This document shows positions 1 through 10,639 of a stretch of DNA of 27,927 bases, piece by piece (within the stretch, counting starts at the first letter, position 1; every line of letters starts with the position of its first letter). The stretch covers positions 174,130-202,056 of the forward strand of contig MU657189.1 in assembly GCA_026770575.1 (NCBI GenBank), written 5' to 3'. Made by a program: the position numbers and the translations under genes. The notes beneath the pieces were generated by a model, which was not told where the DNA came from, made no database searches, and saw only the letters and a list, made by a program, of their open reading frames with translations. Source of the stretch: Pelagophyceae sp. CCMP2097. Lineage: Eukaryota; Sar; Pelagophyceae.

Positions 1-131
1 GCGGTTTGAGACGTTTCTTCTTCGCGCGCTGGTCTCCGAGGCGCCAACTCATACGACTGGAGGGAGCGGCAAGAGCGCACGCGCTAAAAAAAGTTATCTT
101 CGGCGATTTCTGTTGTGCAAATTCGACAGTG
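1..131 (+). repeat. 131-bp long-range direct repeat, copy A
   Basis: This block matches 24,635-24,765 at all but two positions by eye, with no indels: a C/A difference in the CAACTCATACG stretch and a T/C difference in GCGATTTCTG. The match ends after CGACAGTG, where the two copies diverge completely. The left limit is unknown because the window starts inside or at the edge of the repeat. Copy B ends 53 nt before the start codon of the Ala-rich gene, so the block could be a duplicated promoter or 5' leader. Copy A is followed by no convincing gene. A terminal repeat of a large element is the alternative. Confidence 0.9.
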
Positions 132-1067
132 ACGAATGCTCCAAAAAACTCTATCCCCAAGTGGCGTGACGTCAGCACCTTCTTTTGGCGATTGTGAGGA
201 CTGTCGCCGGGGGCTTGATTACATGTATAGGTGGGCAAAGGCAGTGTAGAGGATTCTGGGCCCCCGTTTTTACTGTAATTACAGTGCAATTACTGTTACG
301 CACGTATTTGCAGTGTAAAGTGAAGGTCATATTTTTAGAGGCGCTCAAACGAGGCGCAATGGGGCTGAGCGCGAGCGGGAGGCTCCGCCGAGTCGCCCCG
401 GCGAACTGGCGAGCTCAAATGCGAGGTGCGGCTCTGCATGCGCATGTTTTTGGGGTAAAAGTCCAACTTTTGTTCAAACAAGTGGGGAAAAGCCACGATT
501 TTGAGATGCAAGGCGCCCGAAATTCACAAATATCGATGGGGATGTATTTTCAAGGGCACTCCAAAGGCAAAATTCGGGGGTCGCGTAATGACGTGCAATT
601 ACATGTCAAATCAAATACAGTTTTAACAAATTATTTTACAGCGCCGCCTACTATAGGCTTGATCGTGCCTCCGGATCTGGCTTTTGGCGGTTTCTGCGGG
701 CCTTGCCCTCGCTCGCCAGGCTGGCATCAAACCCGGGGGCCCTCTATACGCTTCTTCTTCTTCGAAGATGCACTCGAATGGCGCTTCTCAAAACAAACGA
801 GTCGGTCGAGTACGTGCAACCTCGTAGGCGCGTGGCTCCAAAGCGGCATTTCCTGGACCCCGGGTTCCAAGAGTCCAACGTCCGTCGCAAGTCCGAGCAG
901 ACTCAAAGGCTGCCGTTCTCGCTTCGTGGACCACCGCAGTGGCACCGGGGGCAGATGCGAAAGTCTTACGGCGCGGCGCCCGCCGGGGCAATTGTACAAA
1001 GGCCGGTGTATCGATCGTGCCGGTGCGCCGGTGCGTTTGCACGACGCTTCGTCGACGTACTCGCTCT
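132..1067. other. Intergenic stretch, no supported gene
   Basis: The first 500 bases are noticeably poorer in GC than the rest. They include a perfect 14-bp palindrome, ACTGTAATTACAGT, at 272-285, with related ATTACTGT and TTACAGTG fragments nearby. Open frames on both strands here show no recognisable domain. From about 720 to 1,067 the sequence is GC-rich and lies just beyond the proposed stop codon of the minus-strand formin, so it may be its 3' untranslated region. No clear polyadenylation signal was identified. Confidence 0.5.
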
Positions 1068-1134
1068 TCACTCGACGTACTCCCTCGGCGCGTCCGCCGC
1101 CGGCGACTCGCCGAGGATGTCGTCGACGGAGTGC
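1068..1134 (-). CDS. Formin, proposed last exon
   Basis: On the minus strand a TTTCTAG acceptor is followed by 67 nt encoding HSVDDILGESPAADAPREYVE and a TGA stop. The exon starts in phase 2. This fits a GT donor at 2,733, giving a junction ..KSRK/HSVDDIL.. right after the basic tail of FH2. The acidic, hydrophobic VDDILGE core recalls the place where animal diaphanous-type formins carry an autoregulatory DAD segment, but the resemblance is too short to name it so. Support comes from phase, acceptor quality, stop and GC-rich third positions. A different or additional exon in the preceding 1.6 kb intron cannot be excluded. Confidence 0.5.
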
Positions 1135-2733
1135 CTAGAAAAGTGTCGATGAGCTTCTGGGCAAGTTTCGATTGGACTCTCTAAAAGGGCGTTTTTAAAT
1201 TCGTCGCGAAGCGAGGGCCCGTCCGAAACGCGCCCATTTGCCGCGCGGCCTCCCGCGCCGCCCCGCATGTGTGGCGTCGCACAAAGCAGGCGACGGCGCC
1301 GCGCGCTTTGGCATCACGGAGGCGCCGGGCCGCGGGTTCTTGGAGAGGCCTTGAAAGATTCGGGCGGCCGAACGCAGGGGGCATACCGACGCAGGGGCCC
1401 TTTTCCGAGCTTTGGGAGGGAGCGACGAGGCCCAAAGGCCACACCGCCTTTGAAGAGACACGGTCCTGTGCGAAGGGCCTCGTCGGCGTCTTTTTTAAAG
1501 GGCCGATTCGAGGGGCCTTGCCAGGCGCCTTGACCGCGAAGCAAAAAGATGCGCATCCAAGACGGCCCTTTTCGAGGGCCTTGACAAGCGCTTCCTTTCC
1601 GAGGGCCTTTCCGAGGGGCCTTGACGACTGCGACGACTGTTGGCCCTTTCCGAGGGGCCGAACTTTTGGGGGAAAGCGAGTCCATTCGCTGTGCGCCAGA
1701 GGCAAAGCTCGAAACTGCGCCTCGCGGCCGACCCCGCGGCCGCGACGGGGAAATCCGCGCCTTTTTCCGTGCCAGACTTTAGAGGGCTTTGACCCGGCGG
1801 CCCTGCAAGATGCATCGCATTTTGAAAAGAGGCCTCTCCCCCGGTTGTGCGAGGGGCCAGGGGTCGTCCCGCACAGAGGGGCTTTGCAAAGGGCCCTTTT
1901 CGAGCCTTGCAAACCTCAGGGCCACTCGCAGTGAAGCTGGCCCTTGCAAGGGCCCTATCAAGTGACCGTTTCCGGGGCTCGGTCCTCCACGATTTTCAAG
2001 CACCTCCAAGATTGTCGAGGACCAGCTCGTCTCGAGAGCGAAAAGGGACCCTGGAGAGTAAATTGCTTCGAGGCCCGCCGACTGCACTAGGGCCCCGTAC
2101 ATCGAGGGAGATGCGCCCTCTGCGAGTCGCCTTGGCGACCCGAAACGCCTCCACCAGAATCTGCCCGGGGAGCCGCACAGTGCTGTCGATGCGAGGCTCA
2201 AAGGCGTCTGCGGGGCCCGAGTTCCGTCTTTGAGTGCATCGGGTCGCTTCAACCCGAGAAGACGCGTCGTCTGAGACGCTCTTCTTTGGGGACTCTCCGG
2301 ACGGCCCCCTGCAAGGCCGCTTTGGCGGCCAAGGCCGAATGCACGGTCACTTGCTTCGGCCTCTTTCGAGGGCCCGATCCCAGGCAGAGTCCCTCGCCAG
2401 AGGCGCGTCTTCCTTGACCCTTGCTCGGTCGGGATGCCACAGAGAGTGGCCGTCCATGGACATTCAAAGCGACCGTCGCAGAGGGCCCCTCGAGGGCCCC
2501 TCAAAGGAACTGCCCAGAGGACCGCCCAAGCGACTGCCCAAGCCTCTCGAGACGTCGCCGTCTCGGCGCCGTTTTGAATGGCCCTCGAAGGGGCCCGTCT
2601 CGAGCGGCCGCCGTCTCGAGCGGCCGCCGTCTCGGCGCCGTCTCTTCGGCGCCGTCTCTTGCGGGCGCCGCTCTCTTCGGGACGTTGGCTCCCCTTGGCC
2701 TTTGGGTTTTGCTGCAAGGCGCTGCTGGGCCAC
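1135..2733 (-). repeat. Formin last intron, repeat-filled
   Basis: The proposed GT-AG intron (donor GTGGCC at 2,733, acceptor TCTAG at 1,135) is 1,599 nt. It consists of degenerate units built on CGAGGGGCC, AGGGCCTTGA and CGGCGCCGTCTCTT, for example at 1,490-1,640 and 2,600-2,660. Long open frames cross it on both strands, but they read as Arg/Gly/Pro-rich repeat translations and carry no domain. A second possible donor 9 nt earlier in the transcript (after 2,743) has the same phase. Confidence 0.55.
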
Positions 2734-3247
2734 TTCCTCGACTTGCGCCGTTTCTCGCGCTGCTCCCTTTTTGCCGCCACGGCATCCGCCGCCTCCCTTT
2801 CTCGGACTTCGTGCGTCGCCGCCGCCGCGCGCGCCCTCGAAAACGCGTCGACCAGAGCCGCCAACGTCCCGAAGAGCAGGGCGGCGTCCCCATCCTCGTC
2901 GCCGAAATACTTGGCAGCCGCTTCGACGGCCTTTGCCGCCTTTTCGACGGCGCCTTCGACGCGGCGCGCCAACGAGGCGCAGCGTTCCAGACTCTGTTCC
3001 ACGTTGATCAGCGCCCTCTTGGAGAGCGCATCGGGTCCAAGGCGGAGCTGGTCCGCTTCGCCGGCGAGTTGCGTCGCCAATCTTCGCGCCTTGACCGCAG
3101 ACGACTCGAGGTCGGATACGGAGAGCCGCGCCGCGGCTCGGAGAGGCGCGGCGAGGTCGACGAGCGCGGCTTCGTCGACGAGAGCCCGGCGCGCGGCGAA
3201 CTCGAGCACGGTGGTGGCGTTGTCTGCCGACTTGGTCCCGGAAATAC
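2734..3247 (-). CDS. Formin FH2 domain, C-terminal half
   Basis: This 514-nt exon encodes the second half of FH2, the actin-binding dimeric ring of formins. It opens with ISGTKSADNATTVLEFAARR, the equivalent of the conserved block ..TKSxDxxTTLLHF.. . A long helical region follows, then AAKYFGDEDGDAALLFGTL, matching the family pattern YFGED...FFxxLxxF, and finally a basic tail with EKRRKSRK. The exon starts after a CGTAG acceptor in phase 1 and joins 7,667 to give SSLQ-R-ISGTKSAD, which aligns without gap to other formins. The likely donor is after 2,734, with an alternative after 2,743. The domain assignment is secure; only the downstream end is uncertain. It lies 4.4 kb from the other FH2 half. 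Confidence 0.9.
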
Positions 3248-6200
3248 CTACGACAAAGGTCCGACGAGCCAGCTGCGCGAAAAGACGAGATTGTGAAACG
3301 ACGAGATTGTGAAAAGACGAGATTGTGAAAAGAGTGCAACTTCCAAAAGATTGTGAAAAGAGTGCAACTTGCAAAAGATTGTGAAAAGAGTGCAACTTGC
3401 AAAAGATTGTGAAAAGAGTGCAACTTGCAAAAGACAAGCCCCGAGACGGGCATCCGTCAAAGGCGGCGGGGCAAAAGCGGCGTCCGGAAGAGATTGGCAA
3501 AATGGGTCGATCAAACGGCGACTCGACCGAAGAAGGGCAGAGTCCAAACCGAAGAGTGGGAAAAGTCGGAATTGAACCAATCCTCAAACGTCTTCTTTGC
3601 AGACGACGGCCGCAGAACCGCCTCAAAGGGCGCCCCAAGACGTGTGGGCCTTTGGACCCTCTTCAACGGGCCGCCAAGAAGGGGTCGCCCAAGGAATCGG
3701 CTTTCAAAACCGCAAACGGCCTTCAAAACCGCCTCGACGCCAAAAGTCGCCCTTCAAAGCCGTTGAAGAGGCGTGTCCAGACCCAGTCTTCAGGGACCGT
3801 CTCCCGGCCGTGCAACGCGCGGCCGTCTCGACGGCCGTCTCGGCGGCCGTTGAAAAGGCCGTTGAAGAGGCCGTTGAAGAGGGCCGTTGACGAGGGCCGC
3901 CTTGAGAGACGCCTCTCCGGCCGTTTCGCGGCCGTCTTCAACGGGCCCTTGCTCTCCGGCCACGTCGCTCATTTCTCCGGCCGTCTTGGGGGACCGCCTC
4001 GAGCATCGTTTCGACGTCGCGTCTGCAAGTCTTCCCTCGAGACGGCCGTCTCGAGTCTTCAGGACCGTCCCGAGGGCACCGTCTCGACCAAGCTGCATCC
4101 AAGCACCATCGAGCAAGCTGCCTCTTCGAGGCCGTCTTCCTCCCTCGACGGCCGCCAAATCGACGCCAGAGAGGCCCGTCGGGCGAGAACGGTCCTCCGG
4201 GGAAGAGGCGTCGTCTGGGACAGACTCTTCGCCAAAGTCGTCCAGAGCCCGTCAGAAAGGAGCGCCGAGACGCAAGTGCGAGGGCCGTCTTCAACGGGCC
4301 GTCTTCAACGGGCCGTCTTCAACGCACCTCGGGGCCGTCGTTCTCTTCGGGCCACCGTTCAGAGGCCTTCGGACCGCCAGAGGAACAGACTCGGAACCGA
4401 CTCGCAAGGCCTGCTCCACGGCCGCTTTCGGGGCCGTCTTGGCGACTGCCTCGACGTCTCCGCCCGTCCGGACGTCGACTGGAAGAGGGCCGTGAAGAAG
4501 CCGTCGGCAAGGACCGCCTCTTCGGTCTTCGGGCCTCGACCGCCTCTTCCGACGTCCCAGGCGGCGTTTTTGGGGCCGTCGCCTTTGACGGCCTCGATCA
4601 CGAAAACGCGCTCCAAATGGCGTTTGTGCGCCATGCGCGCCGCGGATGCGTCTTTTTCAAAAACGCAATTCCGAGTTGTTTGACGCGCCACGCGGCCCCT
4701 CGAGCTCAAGGGGCCGTGCTGCCCCAAAGAGCTCAAGGGGCCGCATCCGTCGGACGCCGAGGCGGCGCAACAACGGCAAACGAAGAACCTTGTCCCAGAA
4801 TAGGCCCCTCTCGAGAGCGCCGCCCCTTGCAAAAGGCTCGTCCGTTGAAAAAGTCCGTTGAAAACGTCCTTTTTGAAAACGTCCGTTTGAAAACGTCCGT
4901 TTGAAAACGTCCGTTGAAAACGTCGGTTGAAAACGTCGGCTGCCGTTCAAGTCGGCCCGCGAGCCCACGCTGCCGTCCACGGGCGCGCTTGCCTCGGCAG
5001 AGGGCGCAAGACGGCGGGCTTGCCGTGTCGACGGGCTTGTCGTCGAGGGAAACTTGTGCCGAGAACGGCGTCTTTTGGGACCCTCTCGACGGACTTGCCT
5101 CCAGCCAGGGCGCACCCCGAGCGCATCCTCGAGCGCTCTCCGCCGTTCTCGCGCCAAACGAGCGTCCGGGCCGCTCCCAACGCGGGGCAGCGCCGTCGTC
5201 TCGTCGAGGCGGTGGGGTTTCACCGGGAAGAGCTTTGGCGATTTCGGCAAGGACCCCATTTGGGGCCCCGAAAGTGGCCAGTGGAGCCGGAAAAATGCTT
5301 TGGATTCGTTCGAGCAGCCTGCCTCCCGTAGACGCTCGTCCCGTCGAGCTCTGCAAGTGCGGCGGTCGCTGCGTTCGACCCGAGGCCTTTCGTACGACCC
5401 GAGGCCTCCAAAGGGCCATTCGTACGACGGGCGACCGGGCGACCGGCAATGTCTGACCCTCTGCAGCATTCAACGCATTCAACGCATTCAACAAGGCGCC
5501 GCCGTAGAGCATCTTGGCATATTGCTGAGGCCTCTGCTCCCTCGAGACGGAGGCTTTGATATCGGCCTCGTCGGCAGCCGGGACTCGGAGACGTCTCTTG
5601 AGAACGAGGCTCCTATACGGCCCCTCGACCTCCAAGGAGCCAGAGGCCGCCGTCTTGGCCATCGGAAGAAGCCCCACGTCTTCATCGACCGCGTTTGCCG
5701 TCTCCGAGATTCGCCGACCGCGTTTGCCGTCTCCGGTGAATCCGGCGCCAGAGGGCTGCCTCTGTCTAAACGGGGCCTTCTTGGTGCCTCGCGGTCCGGT
5801 GCACGTTTACGGGAGGTCCGTGTGTGGCGCGTTTGATCTCAAGAGAGGGCAAGTGTCCCTCTCGGGTTTTGGAACACCGGGCGCATCCTTAGTTGGCCCC
5901 GAATTGGGGTGCTCTATTGAGCCATTCCGACGGGTTCCTTGGGCTCCTTCGTGGACTGCTGCACCCGGCAAGAGGCGCGTCCGGACGGAGCCGCCCAAAG
6001 GAACGGCCCTCTCGAATGAGCTATCCCGGCGCTTTCGGACGCTCCTGAGGCCGGTTGGAGCTCTTTTCGGCCGCTTCATTTTGAGAGGCGGCCTTGGAGA
6101 TGGAGCCGTGTTTTTGGAAACGTCCGAGCCTTGCGCCGCGTCCGAATGGTCCGGAGAGCGCCCTCGACGACGCGCAAAGGCCCGCCCATCTTCTTTTCGA

Positions 6201-7666
6201 GGTATGGAAACTTCGGAGACCACTCGCCCCTCGGAGTCGGCCCAGTGTGACCTCCGATTCATGCCAAACCGCAGGGCCGACTCGAGGCGGCATCCGCATC
6301 GACTGCAAGCCGGCTCAAATGCCAACGACGTGCCCGCCGCCATTTCGAGAGGTGCAAAATTTCGTCGGAGCGAAATCGCCGCCAAGCAACGCGCCCATCA
6401 AAAACCGAGATGGCACGGCCCTTTAGGGGCCTTGTTGCCCAGAGAGGACTGCACCTCACCCAAACCCAACGTCGACGACCGTGACGACGCTCGAGAAACT
6501 GCCCGTGCGAGGTTCGACGAGGGGCCTCTTCGCCGAACGGACGAACGCCCTTGGAGCGCCACGAATGCAGACGTCTCGAAAGAGGCCGACGGGCAAGGCC
6601 CGTGTCGACTGCCCTTTTCGCCTTGACGTTCGACCGCCCAAATCAGAGCCCTGTTCTCGGCCCCATGCTTTGCAGAGCCGAGTATGCAAAGGGGCCAACT
6701 CGGCGGCCAGGAGGCATCCAACGTGTGCCACCCTCGAGAGCGGCCTTTGTGCCCAAAGAGGCGCCGACGGGGCAAACTCTTCGACTGTCCGGGGCCCCAG
6801 AGACTGCGGGCCAAAAGAGGCGTGCCTCGATGGCCCAATGTCCTCTCGAGCCCAATGTCGAGAACGAGGCGGCCGCGAGCTTTCTGACACGAGAACCCAG
6901 CGCGTCGAGGCCCCAGCGCGTCAGTCTCCGAGTTCACCCCGCCGTTCTCGGCGCCCACCGAGCCTTGTCGAGGCGCGGGGCAAAGGCCCAAAGAGCATGT
7001 CCGAAGCCTTGGGATGCCCAAAACAAGTCCAGCAAGGCGCCTCAACGGCGAGGAGACTGCCGTATCGGGGCATTGAGCGCTTCCTCGGCGCCGAGACGAG
7101 CCAACTCTGCCCACCGAGCACCCAAACAAGGCTCCAAGGAGCGTCGAGGACTCGGGTCACGAATCCGCCGACAAATCGTTCCAAAGTCGGTCGGCTTCGG
7201 CCACCTTTCGAGCCCCTGCTTTTCCAGCGCGTCTGCCGTTCTCGGAGCCTCGCCCAACGAGCCCTTTGGGTTTCAAGAGGGCCCCTTTTCAAAAAAATGT
7301 CAAAGAGCAAACTGCCAAAAAGCAAACTGCCAAACAAACCAAAGAGCGTCTGCCGGGTCCGTCTGCCGTCGAGGGGACCAGAGCGTCAAGATGCCCTGCC
7401 GAGGCGGCTCTGCCGCACAAAGCCGGAGACGCGCAATGCCTCGAGGAGGCTGCCGAACCCGGCGTCTTCAAAGGGGCCATTCCAGCGTGGATGCACGCTG
7501 CGGGGGCTGTGCCGCCATCCAAAGGGGCCTCGACGGCCTTGGTCTCTGCGAGGGGGCCGCTCTCTTGCCTCTGAGCCGTTGAGATTCTCCGGACGGCACG
7601 CAATCGCATCGCAGAGGCGCATTCGCATTGGCGCATTCGCATTGGCGAAAAGACACTGCGAGCGAC
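3248..7666 (-). repeat. 4.4-kb intron splitting FH2
   Basis: A GT-AG intron of 4,419 nt (donor GTCGCT at 7,666, acceptor GTCGTAG ending at 3,248) interrupts FH2 right after the GFKLSSL signature. Its content is nearly all tandem or scrambled short repeats. These include the 13-nt unit AGGCCGTTGAAGA near 3,846-3,897, the 14-nt unit GGGCCGTCTTCAAC near 4,276-4,322, CGTCCGTTGAAAA units at 4,848-4,938, ATTCAACGC 9-mers at 5,469-5,492, and AAACTGCCAAAAAGC near 7,305-7,340. Just inside the donor are GCGAATGCGCCAAT repeats (7,610-7,650). I see no exon in it; the phases on both sides match without one. Confidence 0.85.
3289..3434 (-). repeat. 28-bp tandem repeat beside the FH2 3' splice site
   Basis: Several copies of a unit of the form GATTGTGAAAAGAGTGCAAC plus TTGCAAAA (28 bp, plus-strand sense) follow shorter 16-bp GACGAGATTGTGAAAA units. 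On the transcribed minus strand they read as CTCTTTTCACAATC stretches. They begin about 40 nt upstream of the acceptor and could serve as its pyrimidine-containing tract. Confidence 0.85.
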
Positions 7667-8383
7667 GCTGCAAAGAAGACAGCTTGAACCCCGCCGCGCC
7701 GCCCCTCGCCGTGCCTTCGTTCAGCGCGTTGCCGACGTCTAAGAGTCGCTTGAGTACATCTTGGAGCCCGGGAGAGTATCGAGCCGCGTCCGCAGCCTGG
7801 ACGAGCACGGCGGCCGAAATCATGGCAGCCTCGGCCGCCTCGGGCGCCTGCAGCGCGTCGGCGAAGCATGCGAGCCGCTTTTTTAAATTTTGTAAAGTGC
7901 CAAGGGCGGGGTGCGAATCGACCGCGTGGACGGTCTCATAAAAGAAGCGCTCCACCGCGTCGTTGGCTCTTGCCGCGTCGCCGGCTTTGGCCGCGCCGCT
8001 GGCTTTTGCCGCTTCCCGGAACTTACAAGCTTCCGCCTCGGTGGGCAGCAGCGGGATGAGCGCCTCGACGTTTTCGAGCGTCAGTTTCGAGGCGTCGAGG
8101 CAAGATGCGGCGGTGATCAACGCCTCGAAATCGTCGTCGAACAATTTACCCAGCTTGCTCAGGCCAATGGCCACGTTGGCCTTTCTTTTCGCGTCGAGCA
8201 TCTTGTCTTCCGCTTGCGGCTTTGGGACCTTGAAAGATGCTTGAGCGTCGACGGCAAACAACTTTAACAAATCCTGCTTCTCGTCTGTCAAGATGGCCGA
8301 GCCTTTCGAGGCCCAGACGGTGCCTTCGACGCTCGAAGCGGCATACGGCTCCCAGTGGACCGGCTTGAGCGACTGGCGGCGGC
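7667..8383 (-). CDS. Formin FH2 domain, N-terminal half
   Basis: This 717-nt exon encodes the lasso, linker and knob parts of FH2, which bind the barbed end of actin. Visible landmarks in order are RRQSLKPVHWEPY with EGTVWAS (lasso), DLLKLFAVDAQASF, DAKRKANVAIGLSKLGK, LTLENVEALIPLLPTEAE, a helical ACFADALQAPE region, and finally GNALNEGTARGGAAGFKLSSL, the FH2 signature GNxxNxGTxRGxAxGFxLxxL. The start follows AAAATAG in phase 1, completing a glycine codon with 10,443. The end (..TTGCAGC/GTCGCT) leaves phase 1 and joins 3,247. Identity is secure. Upstream of LKPVHW there is no run of prolines, so the usual profilin-binding FH1 is absent or very reduced. Confidence 0.93.
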
Positions 8384-10442
8384 CTATTTTGAGTGCATAT
8401 GCCAATTTTGAGTGCATATTCAAAAAAACGGCCCTCGCAAAAAAACGGGGCCGCACAAAGGGCCGTGCCGAAGTCGGCCTCTTCAAACGGCCTTGAAGAA
8501 ACGGGTTCCGCTGCCCAAACGGATAGGGATGGTCTCAAGGCGGCTTTTCGAACCCATCTCTCGGAAGCCGCCCAAGCCAAGTGACATTCGGAAGCCGCCG
8601 TAGACCTGAGAGGCGCCCTTGGGCGGCACCCTCCAAAGGGGCACAAGTCGTTTGACCATCCGAGCGGACCGTTCAAGGGCGCACCGTCCCGGGCACCGAC
8701 GTTGAAGTGAGATCCGGGCGCAGCGACGGCGCCTCGTTGGGGCTCGTGCGATCAACGTCGCGCGTCATCCAACAGGTCCAAGCTCGGACAGGCGGAATTT
8801 CAATCACGCTCGGAAAGGCGAAAGTCCTGGGAGGCGCAAGTCGCAGAGGCCACATGTGGCGACTCCGCGGTTGGCGACGCGATGCCAGGGGCCGGTGCGG
8901 CGCCGCCACCCGGGCCCCGGGCCAGCCATCGAGGCGCAAACGACGCCCTCCCCGGGAACCCCAAACCAAGGGCCTCGCAACTGATCTGACAACGTCCTCC
9001 GGGACTGGACATGCGGTGATTGGGATTGCACGACGTAGCAACATGTCGCCCTTTCAAAGCCAAAAGGACTCGAATTCCGCCTTTCCCAGTGTGTTCCACT
9101 CGCGACTCTCCAGGTCCGTTTGCGACGAGGCGGCGGCCAAAGTTGCGCCTGGGAAAGTGCGCTCGTCTAGGCGTTTTCATACAGCAGGTGCCACTTGATT
9201 GCCAAGTCCAAAACCAAAAGGCCAAAAGCCAAAGCACAAGATGCAAAACCACAGGCATGTCAAAATCGCGCCGAGGCAGCTCTTTAAAGATTTAATAAAA
9301 TCCCAAAAGGCTTCCTTTTCGAGAAGTGGCTCCCAAATGTCGGAAATAGATTTTAGTCAATCTGTAAATAGCCGCCTTGGTGCGGTTTTGACCTGCCCTT
9401 GGTTTTGCATCGTGGATGGATCTTTTTTGCTTGAGGTCTTTCGGTCTTTAGGCCTTGAGGCAATCGAGTGGCTGCTGTAAAATGTTGCAGTGGTGTCCGG
9501 GGCGGATCATTCTCTCTATGAATGCAGGCGACGTTTGAAGACCCGCATCCGTTCACGGGAAGACGAGCGTCCGTTCACGGGACCTTGCTTGGAAGACGTT
9601 GGAAGGCGGGTCCTCGACGGACAGACTTGCTTGGAAGACGGCCCGAGGTCATGGTGCGGCAAGCCCATGTTTCGAGGACAATGCCACTCGACCCCTCGTG
9701 GGGGGTCCTTTTTGCGGGCGTCGTGGATCGGGCGTCCTTTGCGCTGTCGGCACTGGCCGTTGCAGTTTCGGCTTTTCGGCTGCAGTCTCAGAGGGGCCGC
9801 CTGTGTCTCTGGCGGCTTTTCTGAGGCCCCGCCTTTGAATTTGGGTCAAAGCCACTCTTCTTTGCGCCGCGCCAAAAGTGCATCAACGTCCTTGGAGACG
9901 GCCCAACGTCCTTGGAGCCCAAAGAGCGATCAGGGCCAAAGTGTTCCGGCCGAGTTGCCGCCCTTGCACGGCCGTCGTGGGAGTTGCCGCCCTTGCACGG
10001 CCGTCGTGGGAGTTGCCGCCCTTGCACGGCCTTGCACGAGCTGGGTCGATTCCCACCGAATCGGCGTCGTGTGGGCCTTAGAACGAGTTTGCCCGGTTCA
10101 GACCGGCGGAGAAGGGCCAGCTCGGGGCGGCATTTCGAAAGGCAGAATTCGCCGAAGCATTTTGCACACGGAAACCGATTCGGACCGTCGAAAGAGACAT
10201 TCCAAAGCGACCTTCTCCGGACCGTACAACGGGCACCAAGTTTACGTTCCTTTTGGAGTCCAAAGCGACCCGTTGGGGCAACAACCCGAGACGCGGGCTG
10301 CTTGAAGAATGTGCACCTCGTTGCGAAGAGCGAAACTCCGAACCGGAAAGGCACATCTCTTCGACGGCGCGACTGTGTCCCCCGGCTCGGCCCGCGGCTC
10401 GAAAGCGCCCACGATATTTGCCCGAGAGACGCGGCCACAAAC
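8384..10442 (-). repeat. Formin intron of 2.1 kb before FH2
   Basis: Donor GTTTGT at 10,442 and acceptor AATAG ending at 8,384 leave matching phase 1. The 3' end contains a tandem duplication of TTTTGAGTGCATAT (plus sense 8,387-8,400 and 8,406-8,419, offset 19 nt) lying directly on the acceptor. The middle (8,700-9,480) is less repetitive and ends in an AT-richer patch at 9,190-9,480. I found no proline-rich or other recognisable exon there. The distal part holds a 29-bp repeat listed separately. Confidence 0.75.
9953..10037 (+). repeat. 29-bp tandem repeat, nearly three copies
   Basis: The unit starts AGTTGCCGCCCTTGCACGG and continues CCGTCGTGGG. Two full identical copies lie at 9,953-9,981 and 9,982-10,010, and a partial one starts at 10,011. 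It sits inside the intron before FH2. Confidence 0.9.
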
Positions 10443-10639
10443 CTCGCCGCTTGCGCGCGTCTCCGGCGCCGTCTGGCGGTTTGGCGAAGCGCGACGCCGG
10501 CGACGCCTCGAGGCCACTGAGCATGTCCAGCGCCGCCGGCGTCGGGGGCAGCGAGAGGTCAAAGTCCAAAAGAAGCGGGTTGAGGCCGTCCTCGACCATC
10601 TTCTTGTCCACGGCGGGTCTCGGAAGGCCCACCTTCAAC
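10443..10639 (-). CDS. Formin exon with KVGLP motif preceding FH2
   Basis: The exon has 197 nt, phase 2 in and phase 1 out. It encodes LKVGLPRPAVDKKMVEDGLN followed by PLLLDFDLSLPPTPAAL and a basic end DARKRR. The pattern KMGxPxxAVxxKMxxxGxDPxxLD is a short motif commonly found next to FH2 in protist formins and in the WASH-complex subunit CCDC53. It starts after AACTAG. Joining it to the exon ending at 11,398 restores a first half FVRL, giving FVRLLKVGLP. It ends ..CGGCGAG/GTTTGT and joins 8,383 to complete a glycine codon. The few prolines here (LPPTP) are all that resembles an FH1. The family call is good; the exact role of the motif is unknown to me. Confidence 0.8.

Noticed and set aside
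2600..2700. Nuclear-localisation-like basic tail of the formin (RKRRRRRDGAE)
   Set aside because: It lies beyond the proposed donor in the CGGCGCCGTCTC repeat and is best explained as intron.
1779..3638. Single minus-strand protein of 619 residues
   Set aside because: Only the 3,247-2,734 part is coding (FH2); the upstream part is the 28-bp repeat and splice region, the downstream part is satellite.
6481..7941. Plus-strand open frame of 486 codons
   Set aside because: Its end is the exact antisense of the FH2 exon and the rest lies in repeat-rich intron; it is a GC-driven shadow.
10030..10070. tRNA-like GGGTCGATTCCCACC stretch
   Set aside because: No matching acceptor stem, D-arm or anticodon arm could be drawn around it.
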